Assembly: GCA_947178245.1 (NCBI GenBank)
Contig: CAMWXO010000008.1
Span: 1-23,986 of the forward strand
Origin: an uncultured Porphyromonadaceae bacterium
GTDB lineage: Bacteria > Bacteroidota > Bacteroidia > Bacteroidales > Muribaculaceae
Reading direction: 5' to 3'
DNA: 23,986 bases
Made by a program: the position numbers and the translations under genes. Numbering within the stretch: the first letter of the stretch is position 1; every line of letters begins with the position of its first letter. Below the pieces are notes generated by a model, which was not told the DNA's origin, searched no databases, and worked only from the letters and a program-made list of their open reading frames with translations. Positions 7,700-15,296 of this stretch are shown here, one piece after another.

Positions 7700-7741
7700 A
7701 TGAGCAACATTGTTGACTTAGGTCACGTGTTGCTCATTTTT
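7700..7741 (+). terminator. Intrinsic terminator of first tRNA-Asp unit
   Basis: ATGAGCAACA (7700-7709) pairs perfectly with TGTTGCTCAT (7728-7737), followed by a T-run to 7741. The stem is related to that of the second unit but differs at one base pair, changed on both sides. Confidence 0.85.
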
Positions 7742-7801
7742 CGTCTTGGAGGTCTGCCATTCGGCAGTACGGATATAAAAATCAAGAAAAATTGGGGAAA
7801 A

Positions 7802-7833
7802 TTTGCAGGGATGAAAAATTTGTTGTAACTTTG
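7802..7833 (+). promoter_or_regulatory. Promoter of second tRNA-Asp unit
   Basis: TTTG at 7802-7805 and TAACTTTG at 7826-7833, 20 bases apart, repeat the promoter of the first unit exactly in both boxes while the spacer differs. The leader that follows shares long blocks with the first unit. Confidence 0.8.
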
Positions 7834-7893
7834 CACTCGCAAAAGGGGGGGATGCACCTCCCGGAAGCAAACTCCTTGCATAAGGAAAATACT

Positions 7894-7967
7894 GGTGCGG
7901 TAGTTCAGCTGGTTAGAATGCCGGCCTGTCACGCCGGAGGTCGCGGGTTCAAGTCCCGTCCGCACCG
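7894..7967 (+). tRNA. tRNA-Asp (anticodon GTC), copy 2
   Basis: Identical mature sequence to the copy at 7613-7686, 281 bases downstream, with the same GTC anticodon and no encoded CCA. It is preceded by the same TCCTT-GCAT-AAGGA leader hairpin and followed by its own terminator, so each copy is an independent transcription unit. Confidence 0.95.
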
Positions 7968-7980
7968 CCGAGGAGAGAGG

Positions 7981-8023
7981 ATGAGCAGCATGGTCAACTT
8001 CGGTTGCCTGCTGCTCATTTTTT
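7981..8023 (+). terminator. Intrinsic terminator of second tRNA-Asp unit
   Basis: ATGAGCAGCA (7981-7990) pairs with TGCTGCTCAT (8009-8018) and is followed by a T-run. The interior can extend through GG/CC and CAAC/GTTG around a TTCG tetraloop. Compared with the first unit, one A-T pair has become a G-C pair. Confidence 0.85.
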
Positions 8024-8061
8024 ATGTATATTCACGCTGCGTGGCGAATGAATGATAGAAA

Positions 8062-8093
8062 AGCGGCATCCATCTTCACAGACGGATGCCGCT
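8062..8093 (-). terminator. Likely terminator of the lpxB-porW-porX operon
   Basis: AGCGGCATCC (8062-8071) and GGATGCCGCT (8084-8093) form a perfect 10-bp stem. Read on the minus strand it is followed by a short T-run (TTTTC), and it lies about 140 bases after the porX-like stop. On the plus strand the T-run is weaker, so a main role in ending the minus-strand transcript is inferred. Confidence 0.6.
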
Positions 8094-8130
8094 CAATGTT
8101 TTCCATAATACATTTTACTAACCTAACATC

Positions 8131-8204
8131 ATGAAACTAATTTTCTTGCTTTTGTCTATATAACGCGGCCGCCAGCTCTCTTGTTTACCGAATTATGGCG
8201 CCGC
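8131..8204 (+). other. Micro-ORF followed by a GC-rich hairpin
   Basis: A 10-codon reading frame (8131-8163, MKLIFLLLSI then TAA) resembles the start of a signal peptide. Just after it, GCGGC-C-GCC (8165-8173) can pair with GGC-GCCGC (8197-8204), leaving a bulged C. No longer gene continues in this frame and no good promoter is seen. It could be a leader peptide with an attenuator-like stem, the remnant of a decayed gene, or chance. The surrounding 8094-8236 holds nothing else recognisable. Confidence 0.3.
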
Positions 8205-8236
8205 CTCTACATTTAATAAAAATGTTACAAAATCCG

Positions 8237-9781
8237 CTATCCGTTGCCTTTCGGGGTGAGTGTGACGAGAGGCACGAGCATCTCTTCGAGCGATATGCCA
8301 CCGTGCTGGAAGGTATCGGTGTAATATTGCACGTAGTAATTGTAGTTGTTGGGATATGAGAAGAAGTCTTCGTTGGTAGCGAAGATGAAGGTGCTCGAGA
8401 TGTTGGGTGAGGGGAGTCCGAAGCGCTTGGGATCTTTCATCTCATACACTTGCTTCTGATTGTAGTTCAGATTTTTGCCCACTTTATAGCGCAGATTCGT
8501 GTTAGTGTTCCGGTCGCCTATCACCTTTATGGGATTGTCAACGCGGATAGTGCCGTGGTCGGTGGTGAGCACCACCTTATAGCCCATCTCCGCGATGCGC
8601 CTGAACATCTCGGCGGCCGAACTGTGGCGAAACCATGATTCGGTGAGTGAGCGGTAGGCCGCGTTGCTGTTGGCAAGCTCGCGTATCATCTTCGACTCGG
8701 TGCGCGCATGGCTGAGCATGTCGATGAAATTCATCACGATCACATTAAGCGGAAATTCCTTTATCGAATTTATCTTTGTAAGGAATTTCTCGCATGCCTG
8801 CGAGTCGTTGAGTTTGGTATAGGTGAATCGGTCTTTCCTGCGGTAGCGCTCCAGCATTGACGCGATAAGCTCCTCCTCATGATTGTTGAGGCCTTCATCT
8901 TCGTCCTCCTCCACCCAGAGGGCCGGGAACATCTCCTTTATCTGCAGGGGCATCAGGCCTGAGAAGATCGCGTTTCGCGCATATTGAGTCGATGTCGGCA
9001 GGATAGTGGTGTAGAGATCCTCGCTTATGTTGAATGTCTCCGCCAGGATGGGCTGCACGATCCGCCACTGATCGAGTCGAAAATTGTCTATCAGAATGAA
9101 GCAAACCTTCTCCCCCTCGTCGAGCATGGGGAAAATGCGCTTGCTGAAGATGTCGGGGCTCATCAGATGGGTGCGTTTTCCGGTGACCCACGTCTCATAG
9201 TTTCGCTTCACGAACTTGGTGAAGTTGGAATTTGCGTCGCGCTTCTGCATCAGCAGCATCTCGTCCATGTTGCTTTCTGAGTCGGAAAGCTTCATCTCCC
9301 AGTAGACGAGTTGCCTGTAGCAGTTCATCCAGTCTTCCAGCGTGGATGCTGCGTTGATGTCGGCCGAAATCTTCTGGAACTCATGCATATATCCCGAAGA
9401 TGTCTGCTCGGCTATGATCTTGGCGCTGTGGAGGTTTTTCTTGATTGAGAGGAGTATCTGCATTGGATTGACGGGCTTTATCAGATAATCCGTTATCTTG
9501 TTTCCGATGGCCTGGTTCATAATGTTCTCTTCCTCCGACTTGGTGATCATGATCACCGGCACGTCGGGGTGCGACTGGTTGATGCGTGCCAGAGTCTCGA
9601 GGCCCGAGAGTCCGGGCATGTTCTCATCGAGCAGCACGAGCGAAATGTTACCCTCGTCGAGCTTGTCGAGAGCGTCCGGGCCGTTGCTGACGGTCTCAAT
9701 CTCATAGCCTTTGGTCTTCAGGAACATTATATGTGGCTTCAGCAGATCAATCTCATCGTCAGCCCAAAGTATTCTTTCCAT
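8237..9781 (-). CDS. porX: PorX-like response regulator with PglZ phosphatase domain
   Basis: A 514-residue protein with an N-terminal receiver domain (about 1-120) and a C-terminal PglZ/alkaline-phosphatase-superfamily domain (about 220-500). The receiver has acidic Asp8/Asp9, phospho-acceptor Asp52 in LLDENMPG, Thr80 and the Lys102-Pro pair. The PglZ part shows likely zinc ligands in FILIDNFRLDQW (Asp232), the PTSTQYARNAIFSGLMP segment, FIDMLSH (Asp354, His358) and TTDHG (Asp408, His409). This architecture is that of PorX, which in Porphyromonas and relatives controls the T9SS together with PorY and SigP and whose PglZ domain acts as a phosphodiesterase on oligonucleotides. Its ATG shares a base with the stop of the porW-like gene (TAATG), implying translational coupling. 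The cognate kinase is not in the window. Confidence 0.9.
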   Translation of the reverse strand: MERILWADDEIDLLKPHIMFLKTKGYEIETVSNGPDALDKLDEGNISLVLLDENMPGLSGLETLARINQSHPDVPVIMITKSEEENIMNQAIGNKITDYLIKPVNPMQILLSIKKNLHSAKIIAEQTSSGYMHEFQKISADINAASTLEDWMNCYRQLVYWEMKLSDSESNMDEMLLMQKRDANSNFTKFVKRNYETWVTGKRTHLMSPDIFSKRIFPMLDEGEKVCFILIDNFRLDQWRIVQPILAETFNISEDLYTTILPTSTQYARNAIFSGLMPLQIKEMFPALWVEEDEDEGLNNHEEELIASMLERYRRKDRFTYTKLNDSQACEKFLTKINSIKEFPLNVIVMNFIDMLSHARTESKMIRELANSNAAYRSLTESWFRHSSAAEMFRRIAEMGYKVVLTTDHGTIRVDNPIKVIGDRNTNTNLRYKVGKNLNYNQKQVYEMKDPKRFGLPSPNISSTFIFATNEDFFSYPNNYNYYVQYYTDTFQHGGISLEEMLVPLVTLTPKGNG

Positions 9782-12684
9782 TATTCATCAGGATTTTCAG
9801 GGTTAAGTGATTCGCCGGCCGGCTCCGGCATGGTGGCGTCTTCTTCCTCTCCGGCCTCGGGGGCGTCCTCATCGGGCTCCGCAAGGGCTGGGTCGTCTCC
9901 GGCTGCGGCCTCCTCTATTTTCTCAGCCTCCTCGATGGCTGCATTCTGCTCGAAGCGGAAGTATTCCTCAAAAGAACGTCCCTCTTTCAGCAAAAGTTCA
10001 AAATTATATTTCGAGATCATGATAGGTCGCACACCCTCGGGGAGCGTAAAGCCGCGGTTGGTCATCACGCGCCGGTAGTTTTCGAGCTCGCGGAAATTGC
10101 TGAATCCCTTTATCACGATCATGCCCACATTGTCGAAACTCATCGGTTCGAGGTCGAAATCCTTCACCACGAAGCTCGAGAAGTTGAAGCGGGCCACGTC
10201 ATAGAGCAGTTGATTACCGTTGATCTCATCGCGCGGATAGGCGAGCACGAGCAATTGCGGAGCATCGGGATCGCGCTCGAAATTGGCCGGCTGGCCGTCT
10301 TCCGAAACAGGAGTGTCCGAGTCAGACAGGCGTATGTCCCATATCATACCCCTGGTATTGGCCGAGCCTGAATTAGGTGTGCGTCCGGCGTTGAGTCCTT
10401 TCAGGATGGCGCCGGCCACGTCGGTCATGTCGGTGTCAGGCCATTTCTGCAGCAGTTCCGTGAGCCTGTCTTTAAACTGCGTGTAGTCTCCCTCGGTGAG
10501 ATATGAGAGGGCGTCGATGAAGACGAATTTCGGAAGGATGGCGGAGAGCGGAAATTCCTCCTGCATACGCCGAGTGATCGAGTGCACCTCGCTGTTGCGG
10601 TCGGCGAGATAATCGGAATACGCCTCTGCATATAGTTCATGCTCCACCTCGTGCATGCGGCGCAGACGATCGAAATATCCCGGGTCTCTCATCGCCGAGC
10701 CGTAAGGACTTTCGGGGAAGTCCTCGATGATGCGCCGGCGCCATAGCTCCATTCCGGCCTCGTCATCGCGGCGCGCTGCCATCAGATACATATTGTAGTA
10801 TATGTCAAGCCGATAGATATTGTCGGGATAATCGGCGAGCAATTTCTCAAACTCACCGCGTGCCGCCGGGAAATCCTCGAGTTTGTCTTTCAGTATCACC
10901 CCCATATTGTAGAGTCCTTCCTGAATCACTTCGGCTGCGGTGGCCCTCGCCTCCTCTGAGAGCGGAAGCTGTGCGAGATAATATTCCGGGAAGTGCGGAT
11001 CGGTGGCCGGATCAGTCTTTTTGGCATCCTTCGGTGCTGACTCCGTGTCGCCGTTCTCCGGGCTGCTCTTTTCACCTGAGGCGTCGTCCCGGTCGTCGTT
11101 GTCGTCGAAAGAGAACGATGTCTTGTTGCGGCGGCGCCAGTCGTCTTCAAGCTTGCGAGCGCCCCATCGCCGCTGGAATTCCATCTTGCCGGCCTGCTTG
11201 GTGGTGTTATTGTAGAAATACCATGATTTGTCGGCGTTAAACTGCATTCCCTGGGCGCCTCCCTGCTGGGAGATAGGGGAATTGGTCTGCGGGCGGTTGG
11301 CCATAGCCTCCTCGCGCGCGGCCGCTTCAGCCGCCTCCTTCTCTTTCTTCTTCAGTGTCTCCACCTCTTTCTCGGCCCATTCGAGGCGCTTCTCTTCCGG
11401 AAGGTCGGCGATAGCCAGAAGGGAATCCTGAAGTTCCACATTGCCGGCGTAGACGGCAAGCTGGTCGAGCACATCAGATCGGAGCGCTATCTTTCTGTAG
11501 TCGGGATATGTCTTGGGCAGAAGGGGCAGCGCCTCCGAGTAGCAGGGCTGCGCCTTGGTGTATTTTCTCTCGTCGAAATATATCGAGCCCAGCGCGAGAT
11601 TGGCGAGTGCCTTATCCATGCCGTTGCGTGTGGATTTCTCCACAGCCAGGCTGTAGTTGGCTATGGCATTTGCGGTGGCTTTGCGCGATAGATAGAGGTT
11701 GCCGATGGCGTAATATATCTGGTCGAGATATTCATTGTTGCGCTGATAGCGGGTCATGGCCCGCAGCGCCGCCACCTCTTTTGAGATGTCGTTGCCGCGA
11801 TATACTTCACTCTGCTTTATCCTGGCATTGAATTTCAATCGGTAAGGTGTAGATATGCCGCTCGCGGCCTTGCTGAATGCCTCGTATGCCTCGGCGTCGC
11901 GTCCTACCTGCCGGCACGCCTGGCCCAGCAGGAAATAGAGTCGTTTCTTCTGCACTCCGCCGCTTGCCCGGGCCGCCTGCGTGATGTAGGGGATGGCGTT
12001 CTCATATTGCTGTGTCTTCAGCAGATAGGAGGCCTCCACAAGTGCATACAGGTCTTTCAGCCGGGTGGAGGTGAGGTCTTTCTCCTTGATGCGCGTGAGT
12101 ATGTTCTCAGCCTCGTATGTCCAGTCGAGAGTGGCGTAGCAGCGGGCCTGCCACAGCAATGCCTCTGTCACCACCTCGGGCAGCCATGTGAAATGGCGTG
12201 AGATATACATGAAAGTGGCGGCGGCTCCCATGAAGTCACCGTTGAAATATTGTCCTTTGCCGAGCATGAGCCAGGCATTGTGGATAAAGGGATTGAACTC
12301 GTCGCGCGCCCTGAAAGCCTTTTCTTTGGCCGAACCTGACTTTTTTTGAGGCTTTTTCTTGATGGAGTGCAGCTGGATTGCCTTCTGCATCTTTTCGATG
12401 GTGCGCTTGAAGTCGCCCGTAGGCTTCGGCATGGTCTCGTCGGCCCTGGCGTCGGCCGGGTGGGTGAGCAGCATGCGCGTGAAGTCGTCCTGATATCCCT
12501 CCTCCATCGATGCCAGGGTCTCCTTATAGTGCTCGTCGCCGTTGAAATAGACGTTGTAGCGCGTGTTGAATGCCTGCCACTGGCGCGACATGGCGGTATT
12601 CTTCTTCGTGCCGCACGATGCGCCGAGCAGCATCATGGCAAGGAGAAGCACGGTGGCTGATATGTGGTCAAGGAGGGTTCTCAA
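9781..12684 (-). CDS. PorW/SprE-like tetratricopeptide lipoprotein of the T9SS
   Basis: A 967-residue protein with a lipoprotein signal (hydrophobic run ending GASC, Cys24). The opening after the Cys (WQAFNTRYNVYFNGDEHYKE) and the FNPFIHNAWLMLGKGQYFNGD segment are characteristic of the SprE/PorW family, outer-membrane-associated TPR lipoproteins needed for type IX secretion and gliding. Repeated helical pairs from about 135 to 420 fit TPRs. A charged linker follows, rich in Glu/Lys (about 430-465) and then Asp/Ser/Lys (about 530-570). More TPR-like helices follow, and the C-terminal tail is Glu/Asp/Ala/Pro-rich. The start is a TTG overlapping the lpxB stop (TTGA). Later GTG or ATG choices would remove the positive residue or most of the signal peptide, so TTG is favoured. 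Role inferred from family; whether a full T9SS is present cannot be judged here. Confidence 0.85.
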   Translation of the reverse strand: MRTLLDHISATVLLLAMMLLGASCGTKKNTAMSRQWQAFNTRYNVYFNGDEHYKETLASMEEGYQDDFTRMLLTHPADARADETMPKPTGDFKRTIEKMQKAIQLHSIKKKPQKKSGSAKEKAFRARDEFNPFIHNAWLMLGKGQYFNGDFMGAAATFMYISRHFTWLPEVVTEALLWQARCYATLDWTYEAENILTRIKEKDLTSTRLKDLYALVEASYLLKTQQYENAIPYITQAARASGGVQKKRLYFLLGQACRQVGRDAEAYEAFSKAASGISTPYRLKFNARIKQSEVYRGNDISKEVAALRAMTRYQRNNEYLDQIYYAIGNLYLSRKATANAIANYSLAVEKSTRNGMDKALANLALGSIYFDERKYTKAQPCYSEALPLLPKTYPDYRKIALRSDVLDQLAVYAGNVELQDSLLAIADLPEEKRLEWAEKEVETLKKKEKEAAEAAAREEAMANRPQTNSPISQQGGAQGMQFNADKSWYFYNNTTKQAGKMEFQRRWGARKLEDDWRRRNKTSFSFDDNDDRDDASGEKSSPENGDTESAPKDAKKTDPATDPHFPEYYLAQLPLSEEARATAAEVIQEGLYNMGVILKDKLEDFPAARGEFEKLLADYPDNIYRLDIYYNMYLMAARRDDEAGMELWRRRIIEDFPESPYGSAMRDPGYFDRLRRMHEVEHELYAEAYSDYLADRNSEVHSITRRMQEEFPLSAILPKFVFIDALSYLTEGDYTQFKDRLTELLQKWPDTDMTDVAGAILKGLNAGRTPNSGSANTRGMIWDIRLSDSDTPVSEDGQPANFERDPDAPQLLVLAYPRDEINGNQLLYDVARFNFSSFVVKDFDLEPMSFDNVGMIVIKGFSNFRELENYRRVMTNRGFTLPEGVRPIMISKYNFELLLKEGRSFEEYFRFEQNAAIEEAEKIEEAAAGDDPALAEPDEDAPEAGEEEDATMPEPAGESLNPENPDE

Positions 12685-13808
12685 TTGTTACTGCATATAT
12701 GTTCGGCGGCGATTTTCGAGGCATCGGTGGTGCCGAGGCGTTTTTTCATGTTCCTGTAGCCCGAAAGCTGCCAGTCGCGCTGCGGCGACGGGATGAGCAG
12801 AGGCCCGAGTTCGCGTTCTATCCTTACGGGTGTGCAGTTGTGGAGAAGCAATTCGGGCACTATGGAATTGTTCACTATCAGATTAGGCAGCGAGACGTAT
12901 TTCACTTTCAGTATCCTCTTCATCAGGTCGTAGGCCAGTTTTGAGCCGTTGCTTCGGTAGCACACCACCTGCGGAGTTCCGATCACGGCCGTCTCCAGTG
13001 TGGCGGTGCCTGATGTGACGAGCGCTGCCGCGCTATATTTCAGCAGGGTATGAGTGGCGCCGAAGGCCAGTTTCAGTCCCGTGTCCTGAGCCACTTCCCG
13101 ATAGAATTTCTCAGGCACCGAGGGTGCGGCGGCTATCACATACTGAAAGTCGGGAAACTTCTTGGCAGCCTCTATCATGAGCGGCAGATTGCTGCGTATC
13201 TCGGCGCGTCTCGAGCCCGGCAGGATGGCGATGATGGGGCGTGCGTCGGTGATGCCCTGGCGCTCCATGAAATATTTTTTCGGCGGTATGTGCCCCAACG
13301 AGTGCTCTATCTCCTTCACCGTGGGATTTCCCACATAGTCCACATCCATGCCGTGGCGCTTGAAATAGGCCGGCTCGAAAGGGAGGATGCTGTAGAGGTG
13401 GGTCAGGTATTTCTTGAGTTTGGGTATGCGCCATTCCTTCCATGCCCACACTTTGGGAGCGATCAGCCAGTCGGTGCGGATGCCGAGGCGATGGGCGTAG
13501 GCGGCGAGTTTCAGGTTAAACGAAGGATAGTCCACGAGCACGAGGCGGTCGGGGCGCCATGACTTCAGCAGCGATTTGGCGCTGCGGAGATTGCCGAGCA
13601 CCTGAGGCAGCGAGCGAAGCACTTCGGTGAAGCCCATGACGTTCATCTTCTCGATGTGTATTTCCGGCTTCCGTCCGGCCGCGCGCTGCATCAGGTCGCC
13701 GCCGAGAAAGCGGAACTCCGCCTCCCCGTCGAGGGCCTTGATTTCTTCGATGAGCCTTGAGGCGTGAAGATCGCCCGATGCCTCGCCGGCCACTATCATA
13801 TATTTCAT
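12681..13808 (-). CDS. lpxB: Lipid-A-disaccharide synthase
   Basis: A 375-residue GT19-family glycosyltransferase, peripheral on the inner membrane, that joins UDP-2,3-diacylglucosamine and lipid X into the lipid A disaccharide. Family motifs are GEASGDLHA (residues 8-16), VMGFTEVL (57-64), VDYPSFNLKLA (from Val92), APKVWAWKEWR, ILPFEPAYF, DYVGNPTVKEI, AILPGSRRAEI and TSGTATLETAVIGTPQVV. Length is normal for the family. It is the first gene of the lpxB-porW-porX set and its stop overlaps the next start. The 64-79 bases to the divergent beta-helix gene contain only a weak promoter match (TTTA-N20-TAGTTTTC on the minus strand, 13825-13856). Confidence 0.95.
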   Translation of the reverse strand: MKYMIVAGEASGDLHASRLIEEIKALDGEAEFRFLGGDLMQRAAGRKPEIHIEKMNVMGFTEVLRSLPQVLGNLRSAKSLLKSWRPDRLVLVDYPSFNLKLAAYAHRLGIRTDWLIAPKVWAWKEWRIPKLKKYLTHLYSILPFEPAYFKRHGMDVDYVGNPTVKEIEHSLGHIPPKKYFMERQGITDARPIIAILPGSRRAEIRSNLPLMIEAAKKFPDFQYVIAAAPSVPEKFYREVAQDTGLKLAFGATHTLLKYSAAALVTSGTATLETAVIGTPQVVCYRSNGSKLAYDLMKRILKVKYVSLPNLIVNNSIVPELLLHNCTPVRIERELGPLLIPSPQRDWQLSGYRNMKKRLGTTDASKIAAEHICSNN

Positions 13809-13887
13809 ATCCTCGGATTGATCAGAAAACTACACGGCAGAACGACTGCCTCTAAAATAAATACGTCGGGATTTGCGTTTTTCGTAT

Positions 13888-15294
13888 ATGAAAAGTATGC
13901 GAATTCTCTTTTTTTTCATTATAGCGGTATTATGGCTCCCTTTGATGGTGGGGTGTATATCGGATGACATGACGGATTCTCCGCATGACACTCTGACATT
14001 CTCCACAGATACCCTACGGTTTGACACCATCTTCACTGATCTCGGCTCTCCCACGCTCAGGCTGAAGGTGTTCAACCGTTCGCCAAAGGGCGTCAACATA
14101 TCGAGCATACGGATGAAAGACAACACAGGCATCTTCTCCATGAATGTAGATGGCGTCTCGGGCGAGTCATTCAGCGATGTGGAGATACGCGGCAATGACT
14201 CCATCTTCATATTCGTGGAATGCATCATCGACGCCAACTCCGACGCGCGCCCCTTCAGGGTGGAGGGGGAGATGGAGTTCCTCACCAATGGCGTGACGCA
14301 GAGCGTGGTGCTCGAAGCCTATGGCCAGAATGTGGAGCGGCTTCGCTCGGTGACGCTGACAGACGATGCTGTGTTCACCTCGGAACGCCCTTACGTGATA
14401 TTCGACACCCTCCGCGTGGCCGCCGGCGCCACACTGACGATAGAGCCTGGAGCCCGTGTCTATTTCCATGACAAAGGCGCGCTGATGATCGACGGCACAT
14501 TGCTCGCGCTCGGCGAGCAGGGGAGGATGATCAGCATGCGCGGCGACAGGCTCGGCGAGGTGCTTCCCGATACGGGCTACGAGATTCTCTCCGGTCAGTG
14601 GCAGGGGGTGCGGTTTGGCCCCGAATCGTTCGGCAACCGCATCGAATACGTTGAGATGCAGTCTTCCGCCACCGGTCTGGTGCTCGACAGCTGCGCCATA
14701 TCCGAGAGTCCGCGGCTGACACTCGTCAATTCCTGGCTGCATAATTCTCAGGGCAACGTGCTGAGATCAGACTTCGGGAATGTGAACGCCTACGGATGCT
14801 GCTTTTCAGATGCGGGCGAGGCTGTGGTGCGTCTGCGCGGAGGCGTGCATCAGTTCGTGCAGTGCACTTTCGCCAACTATTATCTATTCACTATCTCGCC
14901 CGACCCGATAGTCACCCTTCTGCATCTCTCGGAGAAAGACGACGACGGCTCCGGACTTCCACGCATGAACGCGGCTTTCGACAACTGCATAGTCTACGGC
15001 ATCACTTTCCCGATCTCTCCTGTTGATCTGGAAGGGAGCGACGTCTTCATGCGCAATGTCCTGATCGGCGCGGAAGGCTCCGACGACGACCACTTCATAT
15101 CGTGTGTATGGGATGAGAATCCCGACTTCGAGACCGAGAGGGAAAAATATTATTTCAATTACCGCCTCAAGGAGGGTTCTCCCGCGCTGGGTGCCGGCAA
15201 TCCGGAATATGTCTTGCCGGTATGCCGCTTCGACATGACGGGAGTCGACCGCCTTGCCTCCGGCAGCCCCGCTTTGGGCGCCTACGCCCGCTGA
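13888..15294 (+). CDS. Beta-helix lipoprotein of unknown function
   Basis: A 468-residue protein starting at the ATG at 13888; an upstream TTG (13873) would add five residues before the signal peptide. The signal is lipoprotein-like: MKSMRI, a long hydrophobic stretch and MVGC with Cys at about residue 23. Residues 35-145 look like a beta-sandwich/Ig-like domain (TLRLKVFNRSPKGVNISSI, then IFIFVECIIDANS). From about 180 onward short repeated strands (GATLTIEPGARVYFHDKGAL, GQWQGVRFG, IEYVEMQSSATGLVL) fit a right-handed parallel beta-helix, as in pectin-lyase-like surface proteins, ending with SPALGAGNP/SPALGAYAR motifs. Catalytic residues cannot be named. It is divergent from lpxB and converges on pldA with a 2-base gap. 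Confidence 0.75.
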   Translation: MKSMRILFFFIIAVLWLPLMVGCISDDMTDSPHDTLTFSTDTLRFDTIFTDLGSPTLRLKVFNRSPKGVNISSIRMKDNTGIFSMNVDGVSGESFSDVEIRGNDSIFIFVECIIDANSDARPFRVEGEMEFLTNGVTQSVVLEAYGQNVERLRSVTLTDDAVFTSERPYVIFDTLRVAAGATLTIEPGARVYFHDKGALMIDGTLLALGEQGRMISMRGDRLGEVLPDTGYEILSGQWQGVRFGPESFGNRIEYVEMQSSATGLVLDSCAISESPRLTLVNSWLHNSQGNVLRSDFGNVNAYGCCFSDAGEAVVRLRGGVHQFVQCTFANYYLFTISPDPIVTLLHLSEKDDDGSGLPRMNAAFDNCIVYGITFPISPVDLEGSDVFMRNVLIGAEGSDDDHFISCVWDENPDFETEREKYYFNYRLKEGSPALGAGNPEYVLPVCRFDMTGVDRLASGSPALGAYAR

Positions 15295-15296
15295 GG

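Noticed and set aside
7499..7965. Minus- and plus-strand reading frames across the two tRNA-Asp copies (for example the repeated MRTGLEPATSGVTGRHSNQLNYR-like start, given here only in part)
   Set aside because: These frames are antisense or overlapping readings of tRNA genes, a well-known source of false protein annotation; the repeat of the peptide simply reflects the two tRNA copies.
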